Assembly (NCBI RefSeq): GCF_910578445.1
Contig: NZ_CAJTQC010000009.1
Span: forward strand, 1 to 47,127
Reading direction: 5' to 3'
DNA from: an uncultured Duncaniella sp.
GTDB taxonomy: Bacteria; Bacteroidota; Bacteroidia; Bacteroidales; Muribaculaceae
DNA length: 47,127 bases
Of the stretch, positions 7,308-15,870 are shown one piece after another (position 1 is the first letter of the stretch; the number at the start of each line of letters is the position of its first letter). Under the pieces are notes generated by a model. It did not search any database. It had not been told where the DNA came from and was given only the letters and a program-made list of their open reading frames with translations. A program made the position numbers and the translations under genes.

Positions 7308-9224
7308 ATGGAACCGCGTGACACTTCAATGCCTAACGACGCATTGGATAAAACCCTGAACGAAGGCGCCGCATCAGTGGCAGCCGATTCTACAAACATT
7401 TCCACCCCAACACCTGAACCGACCGAGACTGTCTCAGCGGCTGTTGCTATTGAGGAGGAGTCGCCTGTGGCTGCTTCGTCTGAAGAGCTTTCAGAGGGAG
7501 TCGCTCCCGAACGTTCGCATGAGCCTGCAACCAAAGAAAGCATCCTCGCTGCATTGAAGCTCCTTTCAGAGAAAGAACCTGCGGAGATTACCAATGAAGA
7601 AGTGTCGCGTCTGAAACAACAGTTCTATGCTATCCGCAACGAGGAGCAGCGCAGCGAACGTGAGGCTTTCGTCGAGGCGGGCAATCAGCCTGAGGCTTTC
7701 CAGCCGGCATCCGATGAGACCGAGGAGGCTTTCAAGGCTATCCTTGCCACCGTCAAGGAGAAGAAGGCCGAGCAGCGTGCCGCCATCGAGGCCGAGCAGC
7801 AGAAGAACTATGAGCGTAAGAAAGAAATCATCGACAAGATTCTTGAAATGGGAAGCGATGTCGACAACGCCAACCGTTTCTTCCAGCAGGTGCGCGACCT
7901 TCAGAACGAATTCAAGGAGATTGGCGAAGTGCCCGCTCCCGTTGCCGCCGACCTTTGGAAGAGCTATCAGGACGCTGTCGAGAAATTCTACGACCAGCTC
8001 AAGATAAACAAGGAGCTCCGCGACTATGATTTCAAGAAGAACCTTTCGGAGAAGGAACTTCTTGTGGCTGAGGCCGACAAGCTTCGTGGCGAAGAGGACG
8101 TAATCACAGCGTTCCGCCGCCTTCAGGAACTCCACGAGCAGTGGCGTTCGATCGGTCCTGTGCCCAAGGAAGTGCGTGAGGAAATCTGGGGCCGCTTCAA
8201 GGATATTTCAGCTGAAATCAACAAGCGCTATCAGACTTTCTTCGAGGAGCGCAAGGCCCGCGAGCGTGAAAACGAGCTTGCGAAGGAAGCGCTATGCGAA
8301 CGCATCGAGTCATACGAATTCGACAAGCTCTCGACCTATGCCGCATGGGACGAGATGACAAAGCAGATCATCGCCGCTCAGGAAGAGTGGAAGAAGATCG
8401 GCTATGCCTCGCGCAAGTCAAACAATGCGCTGTTTGCCCGTTTCCGTGAGACATGCGATAAGTTCTTTGCCGCCAAGGCTGAATTTTTCCGTGGCATGAA
8501 AGACACTCTTTCGCGCAACCTTGAGAAGAAAATCGCACTCTGCGAACGCGCCGAGGCTCTGAAAGACAGCACCGAATGGCGCAAGACAGCCGATGAGCTC
8601 GCCGCCCTTCAGAAAGAATGGAAGACTATCGGGGCTGTGGCCAAGAAGCATTCCGATCAGGTGTGGCGTCGTTTCCTTGCCGCATGCGACTACTTCTTCG
8701 AGCAGAAGAAAAAGAACAATTCAGGCACACGCCGCACAGAGCGTGCCAACCTCGAACAGAAAAACGAGATTATCGACAAGCTCAAGGCTCTCGATCTCGA
8801 GGCTCTCGGACGCGAAGAGGCCATCAAGGCTGTCAAGGACCTTCAGGCCGAATGGCAGAGCGTAGGCCATGTGCCTTTCAGCGAGAAAGACAATATCTAT
8901 GAGGCTTATCGCGCCGTTGTCAACGAGCTTTATCAGAAGCTTGACATCTCGCAGCGCGGTTCGCGAATGGCTTCGTTCGAGAATACCATCAATGAAATCG
9001 GCAATGACGAAAACCGTCTCTACCGCGAACGCGAGCGCCTTATGCGTATCTACGAGCAGCGTCGCAGCGAGCTTCAGACCTATGAGAACAACATGGGCTT
9101 CCTCTCGGCTAAGTCAAAGAATGCCGGTTCGATGCTCAAGGACATGGAGCGCCGCATGCAGCGTCTGAAAGACGATATCGCCGACCTCGAAAAGAAGATT
9201 GCGGTAATCGACAGCAAACTCTGA
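7308..9224 (+). CDS. DUF349-repeat coiled-coil protein
   Basis: The 638-residue protein has a low-complexity acidic N-terminus (about 1-100, rich in Ala, Glu, Ser, Thr), then at least five DUF349 units. Each unit has the form W/F-K-x-I-G-x-V-x-K-x-x-x-(D/E)-x-(L/I/V)-W-x-R-F, for example FKEIGEVPAP, WRSIGPVPKE, WKKIGYASRK, WKTIGAVAKK and WQSVGHVPFS. The C-terminus is a coiled coil rich in Arg, Leu and Glu. DUF349 proteins are cytoplasmic helical proteins of no settled function. Base composition and codon use are host-like. It is followed by its own terminator, so it is probably monocistronic. Confidence 0.88.
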   Translation: MEPRDTSMPNDALDKTLNEGAASVAADSTNISTPTPEPTETVSAAVAIEEESPVAASSEELSEGVAPERSHEPATKESILAALKLLSEKEPAEITNEEVSRLKQQFYAIRNEEQRSEREAFVEAGNQPEAFQPASDETEEAFKAILATVKEKKAEQRAAIEAEQQKNYERKKEIIDKILEMGSDVDNANRFFQQVRDLQNEFKEIGEVPAPVAADLWKSYQDAVEKFYDQLKINKELRDYDFKKNLSEKELLVAEADKLRGEEDVITAFRRLQELHEQWRSIGPVPKEVREEIWGRFKDISAEINKRYQTFFEERKARERENELAKEALCERIESYEFDKLSTYAAWDEMTKQIIAAQEEWKKIGYASRKSNNALFARFRETCDKFFAAKAEFFRGMKDTLSRNLEKKIALCERAEALKDSTEWRKTADELAALQKEWKTIGAVAKKHSDQVWRRFLAACDYFFEQKKKNNSGTRRTERANLEQKNEIIDKLKALDLEALGREEAIKAVKDLQAEWQSVGHVPFSEKDNIYEAYRAVVNELYQKLDISQRGSRMASFENTINEIGNDENRLYRERERLMRIYEQRRSELQTYENNMGFLSAKSKNAGSMLKDMERRMQRLKDDIADLEKKIAVIDSKL

Positions 9225-9283
9225 TAAAGACAACGCAATCATAGCGCCGGCAGGCGATGTGATTCGAACCATACGACATGAGT

Positions 9284-9327
9284 GACCATCGGAGGCAGGA
9301 TTGATGCTTCCGATGGCCATTGTTTTC
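9284..9327 (+). terminator. Terminator of the DUF349 gene
   Basis: CCATCGGAGGC (9286-9296) pairs over 11 bp with GCTTCCGATGG (9306-9316; one G-T pair), followed by CCATTGTTTT. Confidence 0.75.
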
Positions 9328-9412
9328 TGTCGGGTTGATATTTTTTCGGCTTCGTTCACAATATTTAAGGGTGGCAGACCGATTATATATAAGAGACCAC
9401 ACACATTAGGCT

Positions 9413-10798
9413 ATGGGAAAAGGTAACAGACACGGACGATATTTCCACAGAGCTCTCACTTTAGTTGACTTCCTGATACTTAACGGGGTCTTTTTTGTCG
9501 TGACCATACTTAATCCGTCGGTGGCTGAAATCCACACGCGGCTGATATGGGTTCTGCTCAACGTGGCCTATATTCCGGTTGCCCGTCACATCGGGCGCAT
9601 CCACAAGGTGAGGGCCATGCAGATGGACAGGCTGATGCTTTCGGTCCTTCACGCCGTCTGTTTCCACGCGCTCGGATTCATATTCCTGCTCTATTTCCTG
9701 AAGCTCGATGCAATCCCGGGGCGTGTTTTCGCGGAGTTCTACTCGGTGATGGCGCTGATGCAGATGGTGTGGTGGCTCGGCTCTCACTATCTCCTGAAGA
9801 CCTATCGCCGCAGTGGCCGGAGCTATTCGCGGATTGTCATTGTCGGGTGCAACCCAACCGGGGAGCGTCTGCTGGCTGAGATGGAGCTTGACAGCGGTTT
9901 CGGCTACAGATGTCAGGGATTTTTCGACCGCTACTGTCCTCCCGATTTCGAACTCCGCAGCCAGTATGCCGGCAATCTTGAGGAACTGGAGAAATTTGTG
10001 GTCGAAAACCATACAGACGAAATTTTCTATGCCCTTTCGGGTGAACAGCGTGAGGCTGTCCAGCTCATACTCGGCATCTGCGAGAAGCATATGGTCAAGT
10101 TCCATTTCGTCCCTCAGATATCGCCCTATCTCACACGCAAGTTCAGGCTTGACTCCATCGGGCAGATGCCTGTGCTCGAAGTGCGCCATAACCCTCTTGA
10201 ACGCAATGCCAACCGTGTGCTCAAACGGGCCTTCGACATAGCTTTTTCAGGTACATTCCTGCTGTTTTCTCCCATCATCTTTATCCCTGTGGCGATTGCC
10301 ATCAAGCTCAGTTCGCCCGGTCCGGTGTTCTTCCGCCAGATGCGCACAGGCTATATGGGGCGCGATTTCCTTTGCTGGAAATTCCGTACCATGAGGGTCA
10401 ACGCGCAGGCCGACAGCATGCAGGCCACGAGGAATGACCCCCGCAAGACGAAGCTCGGTGATTTCCTGCGCCGCACGAGCATCGACGAGCTCCCGCAGTT
10501 TATCAATGTGTTCATGGGCGACATGTCGATTGTCGGCCCGCGTCCCCACATGCTCAAACACACCGAGGACTACCGCCGTCTTATCAGCCAGTACATGGTG
10601 CGCCATCTCATCAAGCCCGGCATCACGGGGTGGGCGCAGGTGCGCGGTTACCGCGGGCAGACCGAGGAACTGTGGCAGATGGAGCGACGTGTCGAACACG
10701 ATATATGGTATATTGAGCACTGGTCGTTTCTCCTCGACCTGAAAATTATCGTCCGCACGGTCATCAATGCCCTCGGTGGAGAGGAGCAGGCTTTCTGA
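9413..10798 (+). CDS. Undecaprenyl-phosphate sugar-1-phosphate transferase (WbaP/WcaJ type)
   Basis: The 461-residue membrane protein moves a sugar-1-phosphate (often glucose or galactose) from a nucleotide sugar to undecaprenyl phosphate, the first step of capsule or exopolysaccharide repeat synthesis. The N-terminal half has four to five hydrophobic segments (about 15-125). A CoA-binding-like Rossmann domain follows (IVIVGCNPTGERLL near 140). The C-terminal transferase domain starts with FKRAFDIAFSG (about 272), a hydrophobic re-entrant segment, then FFRQMRTGYMGRDF, KFRTM, SIDELPQFINVF, VGPRPHM and the terminal GITGWAQV. No other polysaccharide gene is adjacent, so the target polymer cannot be told; the minus-strand WecA-family gene at 43.3-44.4 kb performs a related priming reaction. 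Confidence 0.92.
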   Translation: MGKGNRHGRYFHRALTLVDFLILNGVFFVVTILNPSVAEIHTRLIWVLLNVAYIPVARHIGRIHKVRAMQMDRLMLSVLHAVCFHALGFIFLLYFLKLDAIPGRVFAEFYSVMALMQMVWWLGSHYLLKTYRRSGRSYSRIVIVGCNPTGERLLAEMELDSGFGYRCQGFFDRYCPPDFELRSQYAGNLEELEKFVVENHTDEIFYALSGEQREAVQLILGICEKHMVKFHFVPQISPYLTRKFRLDSIGQMPVLEVRHNPLERNANRVLKRAFDIAFSGTFLLFSPIIFIPVAIAIKLSSPGPVFFRQMRTGYMGRDFLCWKFRTMRVNAQADSMQATRNDPRKTKLGDFLRRTSIDELPQFINVFMGDMSIVGPRPHMLKHTEDYRRLISQYMVRHLIKPGITGWAQVRGYRGQTEELWQMERRVEHDIWYIEHWSFLLDLKIIVRTVINALGGEEQAF

Positions 10799-10846
10799 CC
10801 CCTTGCGCCTGCCTATTTTTGTCCAATCCAATCTCATCCAGTACAA

Positions 10847-12991
10847 TTGTCAGAATCAATACTCGATATAAAGGAACGTGCGGTCGCACTTCTGCGCCGT
10901 TTTTATGGTTACAGTGAATTCCGTCCCCTGCAGCTCGACATCATCACTACGGCTGCGTGCGGGCGTGACTGCGTGGTGCTCATGCCTACTGGCGGCGGCA
11001 AGTCGATCTGCTATCAGATTCCGGCTCTGCTGGCCGACGGCGGAGTGGCCATAGTCGTCTCTCCGCTCATAGCGCTGATGAAGGACCAAGTGACCGCGCT
11101 GACTGCCAACGGCATCCCTGCGGCGGCGGTCAACTCGATGCAGACCGATGCTGAAAACCACAATATACTACAGCAGCTTTTCACCGGGCGCATCAAGATT
11201 CTCTACATATCGCCCGAACGTCTGCTGATGGAAATTGACCGCTGGTCGCGCGACCTCCCGATAAGTCTCATTGCCATCGACGAGGCTCACTGCATCTCGC
11301 AGTGGGGGCATGATTTCCGCCCAGACTATACACGGCTGTCGCGCCTGAAGGAGCTTTATCCGAATGTCCCTATTATGGCGCTCACGGCTACGGCCGACCG
11401 CCTGACGCGCGACGACATTGCGCGGCAGCTCTGCCTGAGAGAGCCGGCCACATTCATCGGCTCGTTTGACCGCCCGAACATTTCGCTCCGTGTGATGAAC
11501 AATCCCGGCAAGAGCCAGCGTCTGCGCTACATCGCTATGCTCATCGACCGCTACCGCTACGATTCGGGCATAGTCTACTGTATCAGCCGCAAATCGGCCG
11601 AGTCTATGAACAACGAGCTTCTCGGCATGGGCTACAAATCGGTGGTCTACCATGCCGGGCTTTCAATCGAGGAACGCAACCGTGCGCAGGACCGTTTTAT
11701 CAATGGTGACGTGCAGGTGGTATGCGCGACGGTGGCTTTCGGCATGGGTATCGACAAGAGCAACATCCGCTGGGTGGTCCACAACAACATGCCACGCAAT
11801 ATTGAGAGCTATTATCAGGAGATAGGGCGTGCCGGACGCGACGGCGTGAAGGCCGAGGCGACGATGTTCTATTCCTATGCCGACATCATCACCCTGCAGG
11901 GTTTCGTCGATGAGAGCGGACAGCAGGCCATAAACAACGAGAAGCTGAAACGCATGCAGGAATATGCGGAGTCGTCGCTGTGCCGGCGGCGCATCCTGTT
12001 GAGCTATTTCAACGAGACCATGGACCACGACTGCGGCAACTGCGACGTGTGTCTCAATCCTCCCGAACGTATGGACGGCACTGTCATCGCCCTCAAGGCC
12101 ATGAGCGCCATCATAAGGACTGAGGGTGCTGTCGGGTTCACGATGCTTATCGATATTCTGCGAGGCGCGGCGAAGCGCGACCTTATCGACCGTGGCTATC
12201 ATCAGATAAAGACCTACGGCGCAGGGCGCGACCTGAGCTACCCGGAGTGGAACTCGTATCTCTCGCAGCTCATACAGCTCGGACTGATCGACATTGCCTA
12301 TAATGAAAACAACCACCTGAAGGTGACGGCCTATGGTGCGGCTGTGTTGCGCGACCGCACGCCTGTCACACTCGCACAATATAAAGAGCCCGAACGCCGC
12401 AAATCGGTGCGCGGAAGGAAGGAGGTGATTCCCGAGCCTGAACTCAAGCCGGCCGAGCGCCTGCTGGCCGAGTTGAAGGAGGTGCGTCTGAAGCTCGCCC
12501 GCAAGGAGCAGGTCCCCCCCTACATCGTCTTCTCCGACAAGACGCTGCTTGAAATGGTGCGCGTCGAGCCGACCGACATGGATTCGTTCTCGAAGGTCGA
12601 GGGTGTCGGCGAGAAGAAGACCATCAGGTATTGGAAGCCGTTTGTGACGGCCATACGCAAGTTCAAGGGTATCGCCGAGTCGCTCGGCAGCGGGCTGTCG
12701 CACGAAGAGACGCTTCTGCTGCTCAATGCCGGCTATGATGTGGAGGGCATCGCGGAGACCAAGGGTATAAAGCCACGCACGGTCTACAGCCACATCGTCT
12801 CGCTTATCCGTCAGGACAAGCTGACCGACTTTTCGGCAATCATAACCCGCGAGCAGTATATGCGTGTGATGACTGTCGCACGTGAGAACCCCGATGGGAT
12901 GTGGGATATACTCAACAGCGAGATGCCAGACGGCCTTCCGTCGGTGGCGCTTGCCATCAGTGATTTTCTGCTTAGGCAGAAGGAGAAATAA
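10847..12991 (+). CDS. recQ: ATP-dependent DNA helicase RecQ
   Basis: RecQ unwinds DNA 3' to 5' in recombinational repair. The 714-residue protein has Walker A MPTGGGKS (46-53), DEAH box IDEAHCISQWGHDFRPDY (from residue 144), motif VI region EIGRAGRDG, the zinc-binding cysteines (C-R-R-R and C-G-N-C-D-V-C around 385-405), the RQC winged helix, an HRDC domain (about 545-610) and a further C-terminal helix-turn-helix region typical of Bacteroidetes RecQ. The frame opens with TTG at 10847 (T-T-G-T-C-A); no ATG gives a full-length start, so TTG initiation is the best choice. The gap to the upstream transferase gene is 48 bases, so cotranscription is possible. Confidence 0.95.
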   Translation: MSESILDIKERAVALLRRFYGYSEFRPLQLDIITTAACGRDCVVLMPTGGGKSICYQIPALLADGGVAIVVSPLIALMKDQVTALTANGIPAAAVNSMQTDAENHNILQQLFTGRIKILYISPERLLMEIDRWSRDLPISLIAIDEAHCISQWGHDFRPDYTRLSRLKELYPNVPIMALTATADRLTRDDIARQLCLREPATFIGSFDRPNISLRVMNNPGKSQRLRYIAMLIDRYRYDSGIVYCISRKSAESMNNELLGMGYKSVVYHAGLSIEERNRAQDRFINGDVQVVCATVAFGMGIDKSNIRWVVHNNMPRNIESYYQEIGRAGRDGVKAEATMFYSYADIITLQGFVDESGQQAINNEKLKRMQEYAESSLCRRRILLSYFNETMDHDCGNCDVCLNPPERMDGTVIALKAMSAIIRTEGAVGFTMLIDILRGAAKRDLIDRGYHQIKTYGAGRDLSYPEWNSYLSQLIQLGLIDIAYNENNHLKVTAYGAAVLRDRTPVTLAQYKEPERRKSVRGRKEVIPEPELKPAERLLAELKEVRLKLARKEQVPPYIVFSDKTLLEMVRVEPTDMDSFSKVEGVGEKKTIRYWKPFVTAIRKFKGIAESLGSGLSHEETLLLLNAGYDVEGIAETKGIKPRTVYSHIVSLIRQDKLTDFSAIITREQYMRVMTVARENPDGMWDILNSEMPDGLPSVALAISDFLLRQKEK

Positions 12992-13020
12992 GGTTATAAA
13001 CAGCCCTAAATATATTAATT

Positions 13021-13590
13021 ATGAATTCTGTCAATGAAGATGAGAAGATGAAATGGGAGACGCTCGGCAGCGAGTATCTCTTCCGTCGTCCGTGGCTGAC
13101 GGCAAGACGCGACGTTGTGCGTCTGCCAAACGGAACGGTGTATAACGAGTATTATGTGCTTGAATATCCGACGTGGATCAATGTGATAGCCATTACCCCC
13201 GAGGGGAAGTTTGTGATGGTGAAGCAATATCGCCACGGTCTGGGCATCGTGGCTACGGAGCTTTGTGCGGGTGTGGCCGAGAAGGGTGAAGACCCGCTGA
13301 CCACCGCGAAGCGCGAATTGCTTGAGGAGACCGGTTTCGGCGGCGGCGAGTGGGAGCTGTCGATGGTGATTTCGGCCAATCCGAGCAGCCAGAACAATCT
13401 CAGCTACAGTTTCATCGCCAGAGGTGTGGAGCGCATAGCCGAGCAGCATCTTGACGAGACCGAAGATATAAGGGTCGAATTGCTCAGTGAGGATGAGGTC
13501 TGGGATATGCTTGTCAACGATAATATGAAGCAGGCTCTCATGGCCGCTCCGCTCTGGAAGTATTTCGCTCTGAAAGGACGTAAGGAATAA
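13021..13590 (+). CDS. NUDIX hydrolase (ADP-ribose pyrophosphatase-like)
   Basis: The 189-residue protein should cleave a nucleoside diphosphate linked to another moiety. The NUDIX box G-x5-E-x7-R-E-x-x-E-E-x-G is intact at residues 84-106 (G84, E90, R98, E99, E102, E103). The layout, with a beta-rich N-terminus including Y-x-V-L-E-Y-P and F-V-M-V-K-Q-Y-R before the box, resembles ADP-ribose or nucleotide-sugar pyrophosphatases. It starts 29 bases after recQ and ends before a very strong terminator, so it is probably the last gene of that unit. Substrate not predictable from sequence alone. Confidence 0.9.
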   Translation: MNSVNEDEKMKWETLGSEYLFRRPWLTARRDVVRLPNGTVYNEYYVLEYPTWINVIAITPEGKFVMVKQYRHGLGIVATELCAGVAEKGEDPLTTAKRELLEETGFGGGEWELSMVISANPSSQNNLSYSFIARGVERIAEQHLDETEDIRVELLSEDEVWDMLVNDNMKQALMAAPLWKYFALKGRKE

Positions 13591-13622
13591 GCTTACTTAT
13601 ATAGGTATATAATAGAAAAAAT

Positions 13623-13670
13623 CAGAGGTGCAGGAAAGTCTTGGCTGACAAGGCTTTTCCTGCACCTCTG
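13623..13670. terminator. Bidirectional terminator, 21-bp stem
   Basis: CAGAGGTGCAGG (13623-13634) pairs with CCTGCACCTCTG (13659-13670) and pairing continues inward (AAAGTCTTG with CAAGGCTTTT, one bulge and one G-T) to the loop GCTGA. A T-rich tract follows on the plus strand and an A-rich one precedes it. Confidence 0.85.
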
Positions 13671-13707
13671 GTTTGTTTTTGTTTATATCTTCCGATCCTG
13701 CGTATTC

Positions 13708-14214
13708 TCAGCGGGTCACGACACGATATTCCGTAGCTCCGCCTGAGATGACCGAGTAGCGCCTGAGGGCGTAGCCGCGCTCCTGTGCCGGGCCTGAGAT
13801 CGGGTTGCCACGGTTCTGGAACACGTCGAATGTGCTGCCGCACGACGGGCAGCGGGCAAAGAGTTCGCCTTCGGGGATGGCGACACGGACATTGGGACGC
13901 ACTTCGAACGGACATGCGAGGTCGTAGGCGTGGAGGTCGCCGATGACATCGGTGACGAGCAGCAGGCCGCCATAGCCTGTACGGTCGAGTGTGGTGTAGG
14001 GGAAATTGGAGGGGACGCGCTCTTTTGAGTTGAAGATGTAGGTGCGCGATGAGGCTGCATCGCCCTGCACGCCATATATGTTCCAGTCGCCGACGGTGTG
14101 GAATGTCAGATGGACTTCGGCGTAGGGGATGCGGTCGTCGCCGACCGACTCGCATGCCGTGAGCATTGCGGCCAGCGGTAGTAGCGCGAGCAGTTTGCGA
14201 AGGAGAGTGTGCAT
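13708..14214 (-). CDS. Rieske-like lipoprotein with altered ligands
   Basis: The 168-residue protein begins with a lipoprotein signal (L-T-A-C, lipidated Cys21). The C-terminal half has the outline of a Rieske domain: D-L-A-C-P-F-E near residue 100 and C-P-S-C-G-S-T-F-D-V near 121, followed by G-N-P-I-S-G-P. In a true Rieske protein the sites are C-x-H and C-x-x-H; here Phe and Cys stand where the two His ligands belong, so an ordinary [2Fe-2S] Rieske cluster is unlikely. It starts 10 bases after the SRPBCC stop, so the two are one operon. Related lipoproteins are known near SRPBCC and pyrE genes in Bacteroidales; their function is not established. Confidence 0.7.
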   Translation of the reverse strand: MHTLLRKLLALLPLAAMLTACESVGDDRIPYAEVHLTFHTVGDWNIYGVQGDAASSRTYIFNSKERVPSNFPYTTLDRTGYGGLLLVTDVIGDLHAYDLACPFEVRPNVRVAIPEGELFARCPSCGSTFDVFQNRGNPISGPAQERGYALRRYSVISGGATEYRVVTR

Positions 14215-14224
14215 TCTGGCGGTA

Positions 14225-14644
14225 TTACTGGAATATTGAGGTGAAGACTTCGCCGAATTTGTCGGCTGCTTCCTGAATCTTGTTTCCGATGAAGGGTTTG
14301 AGCATCGGTGGAATCTCGATTTTGATTGCCGGAGTGAGAGTGGTTGATTCTTCGCCGGCTTCCTTGAGGTTGACCGAGAGGCTGAGGGGGACGGGGCATC
14401 CTTCGGCCGAGAAGCTTACGCGGCTTGTCGGGATGCGCTCGCTGATTTTAAACACGAGCTGGCCGATGGCCGGGGCTTCCATGCGGATGCAGTCGCCGTC
14501 GAATTCGACACCGTTGAGCTTTTCGCGGTGCTCCTCGGGGAGCTGGTCGACGAGCGAGCGGTATTGGCTGAGGTCAGCCACGCGTTCATAGATCTGTCCG
14601 ATGGGACGGGGGAGTGTCACGGGTTTGCCTGTATATGTTGCCAT
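14225..14644 (-). CDS. SRPBCC-fold (polyketide cyclase-like) protein
   Basis: The 139-residue product, read from ATG at 14644, has the helix-grip pattern of the SRPBCC superfamily: a short strand, P-x-x-x-I-Y-E-R-V-A-D-L-S-Q-Y helix near residue 15, then antiparallel strands and a long C-terminal helix. An upstream in-frame ATG would add 18 residues of low quality, so I prefer the start M-A-T-Y-T-G-K. These proteins bind hydrophobic ligands; the ligand here is unknown. It is followed within 10 bases by the Rieske-like lipoprotein gene. A hairpin (14692-14734) separates it from pyrE. Confidence 0.75.
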   Translation of the reverse strand: MATYTGKPVTLPRPIGQIYERVADLSQYRSLVDQLPEEHREKLNGVEFDGDCIRMEAPAIGQLVFKISERIPTSRVSFSAEGCPVPLSLSVNLKEAGEESTTLTPAIKIEIPPMLKPFIGNKIQEAADKFGEVFTSIFQ

Positions 14645-14691
14645 AATTTTAGCGTTTGTTTTGTGGTTTGGGTTTTGGTTTATGGTGATAA

Positions 14692-14734
14692 AAGCCACCG
14701 GTCCGTTGAATTTTTGATTGCGGACAGGTGGCTT
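14692..14734 (-). terminator. Hairpin between pyrE and the SRPBCC gene
   Basis: AAGCCACC (14692-14699) with GGTGGCTT (14727-14734) and GTCCG with CGGAC inside (one G-A mismatch). It lies in the 162-base gap after pyrE. There is no T-run on the minus strand, so it may only partly end transcription. Confidence 0.55.
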
Positions 14735-14806
14735 GATATTGTTTTCGGTCGTTTTTCGTTCAATCAGGGCGGTGTGAGAATGGACCGGCAGTGATTGATG
14801 AGGTGA

Positions 14807-15460
14807 TTATTCGTCGGCCTTGGGGGTGTCGGGAGTCCAGAGCGAGGGGTCTTTGCGCCATTCCTTGAGGGTTGCGACGTCGCTCTCGCGGATGAATCCG
14901 GTCTCGAGGGCTGCTGTGATGAGAGCCGAGTAGTTCGAGAGGGTGATGAGGTTGACGTTTGCATCCTTGAAGCGCTTTACCGCCACGGGAAATTCGTAGC
15001 TGAATATTGCGACCATGCCGATGACTTCGCATCCGGCGTTGCGGATTGCTTCGACTGCCTTGAGGCTGCTACCTCCGGTCGAAACGAGGTCTTCGATTAC
15101 CACTACTTTCTGTCCGGGACGGAGGTCGCCTTCGATGAGGTTTTCAAGTCCGTGGTCCTTGGGAGTTGAGCGGACATAGACGTATGGGAGACCGAGAGTG
15201 TCGGAAACGAGTGCGCCTTGGGCTATCGCTCCGGTGGCCACGCCTGCGATGGCGTCGACGTCTCCGAAGTTCTCGAGGATAATGCGGGTGAGCTCGACCT
15301 TGATGAAGTTGCGGACATCGGGATAAGAGAGAGTCTTGCGATTATCCGTATAGATGGGTGAGTTCCAGCCTGACGCCCAAGTGAAGGGGTTTTCCGGCTG
15401 AAGTTTGATTGCACTGATTTTCAGTAGCTTCTCTGCGAGGATAAGGTCAAGATGTTTCAT
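14807..15460 (-). CDS. pyrE: Orotate phosphoribosyltransferase
   Basis: PyrE joins orotate and PRPP to give OMP in pyrimidine synthesis. The 217-residue protein carries the PRPP-binding motif VVVIEDLVSTGGSS (near residue 110), an upstream G-V-A-T-G-A-I segment and YVYVRSTPKDHG. The frame is open further upstream to 15541, but ATG at 15460 (M-K-H-L-D-L-I-L) gives the normal length, and the predicted promoter core at 15511-15518 puts the transcription start downstream of the longer start. It is the first gene of a possible pyrE-SRPBCC-lipoprotein group. Confidence 0.95.
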   Translation of the reverse strand: MKHLDLILAEKLLKISAIKLQPENPFTWASGWNSPIYTDNRKTLSYPDVRNFIKVELTRIILENFGDVDAIAGVATGAIAQGALVSDTLGLPYVYVRSTPKDHGLENLIEGDLRPGQKVVVIEDLVSTGGSSLKAVEAIRNAGCEVIGMVAIFSYEFPVAVKRFKDANVNLITLSNYSALITAALETGFIRESDVATLKEWRKDPSLWTPDTPKADE

Positions 15461-15510
15461 GAGAATTGCTATTCGGGAAATAGGTTGGATGAATTGATAA
15501 TATTCGGGCG

Positions 15511-15541
15511 CAAAATTAGAATTTTTGCCGTCGAAATGCAA
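15511..15541 (-). promoter_or_regulatory. Promoter for pyrE
   Basis: On the minus strand TTG (complement of 15539-15541), 20 bases, then TAATTTTG (complement of 15511-15518). The predicted leader is about 45 bases to the ATG at 15460. Confidence 0.75.
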
Positions 15542-15680
15542 CTTTTTTTAGTTTACGTTTCTTAAAAAAGTTGTTTTTTAACAAGTGGTTGTGCTGCCGA
15601 TGACATTCGGCGGTCAGGAGGCATGATTGCCCGACAATTGACCTGACAACAGGCTGTTAAAGCTATATAAGTATAATAAA

Positions 15681-15708
15681 AAAGAAGATGTCTCACGACA
15701 TCCTCTTT
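15681..15708. terminator. Terminator-like hairpin in the pyrE upstream spacer
   Basis: AAAGAAGATGTC (15681-15692) pairs with GACATCCTCTTT (15697-15708; one A-C mismatch), loop TCAC. CCTTTTT follows on the plus strand and a T-rich stretch follows on the minus strand. Another inverted pair GTCAGG/CCTGAC lies at about 15613-15646. Confidence 0.6.
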
Positions 15709-15739
15709 CCTTTTTAAACCTTTATCTTAATCTAATACT

Positions 15740-15796
15740 ATGAAAAACACACATGCAAATGTACGCATTATAATTGAGATGATAAGTAACTACTAA
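15740..15796 (+). CDS. Possible 18-residue peptide gene
   Basis: ATG at 15740 opens a frame for MKNTHANVRIIIEMISNY and ends with TAA at 15794-15796. The composition (Met-Lys-Asn start, hydrophobic middle) and an AT-rich upstream context are compatible with a real start, and it directly follows a hairpin. It overlaps the left member of an inverted pair ACATGCAAATGT / ACATTTGCATGT (about 15751-15762 and 15839-15850). It could equally be chance sequence. It lies in the 410-bp spacer 15461-15870, in which I see no longer gene; TGACTA/TAGTCA near 15813-15838 may belong to the terminator of the downstream minus-strand gene. Confidence 0.3.
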   Translation: MKNTHANVRIIIEMISNY

Positions 15797-15870
15797 ACGA
15801 TTTTAACTTTTTTTGACTAAAAATAGATAAAAATAGTCACATTTGCATGTATTTATTCTTTAACACTTGT

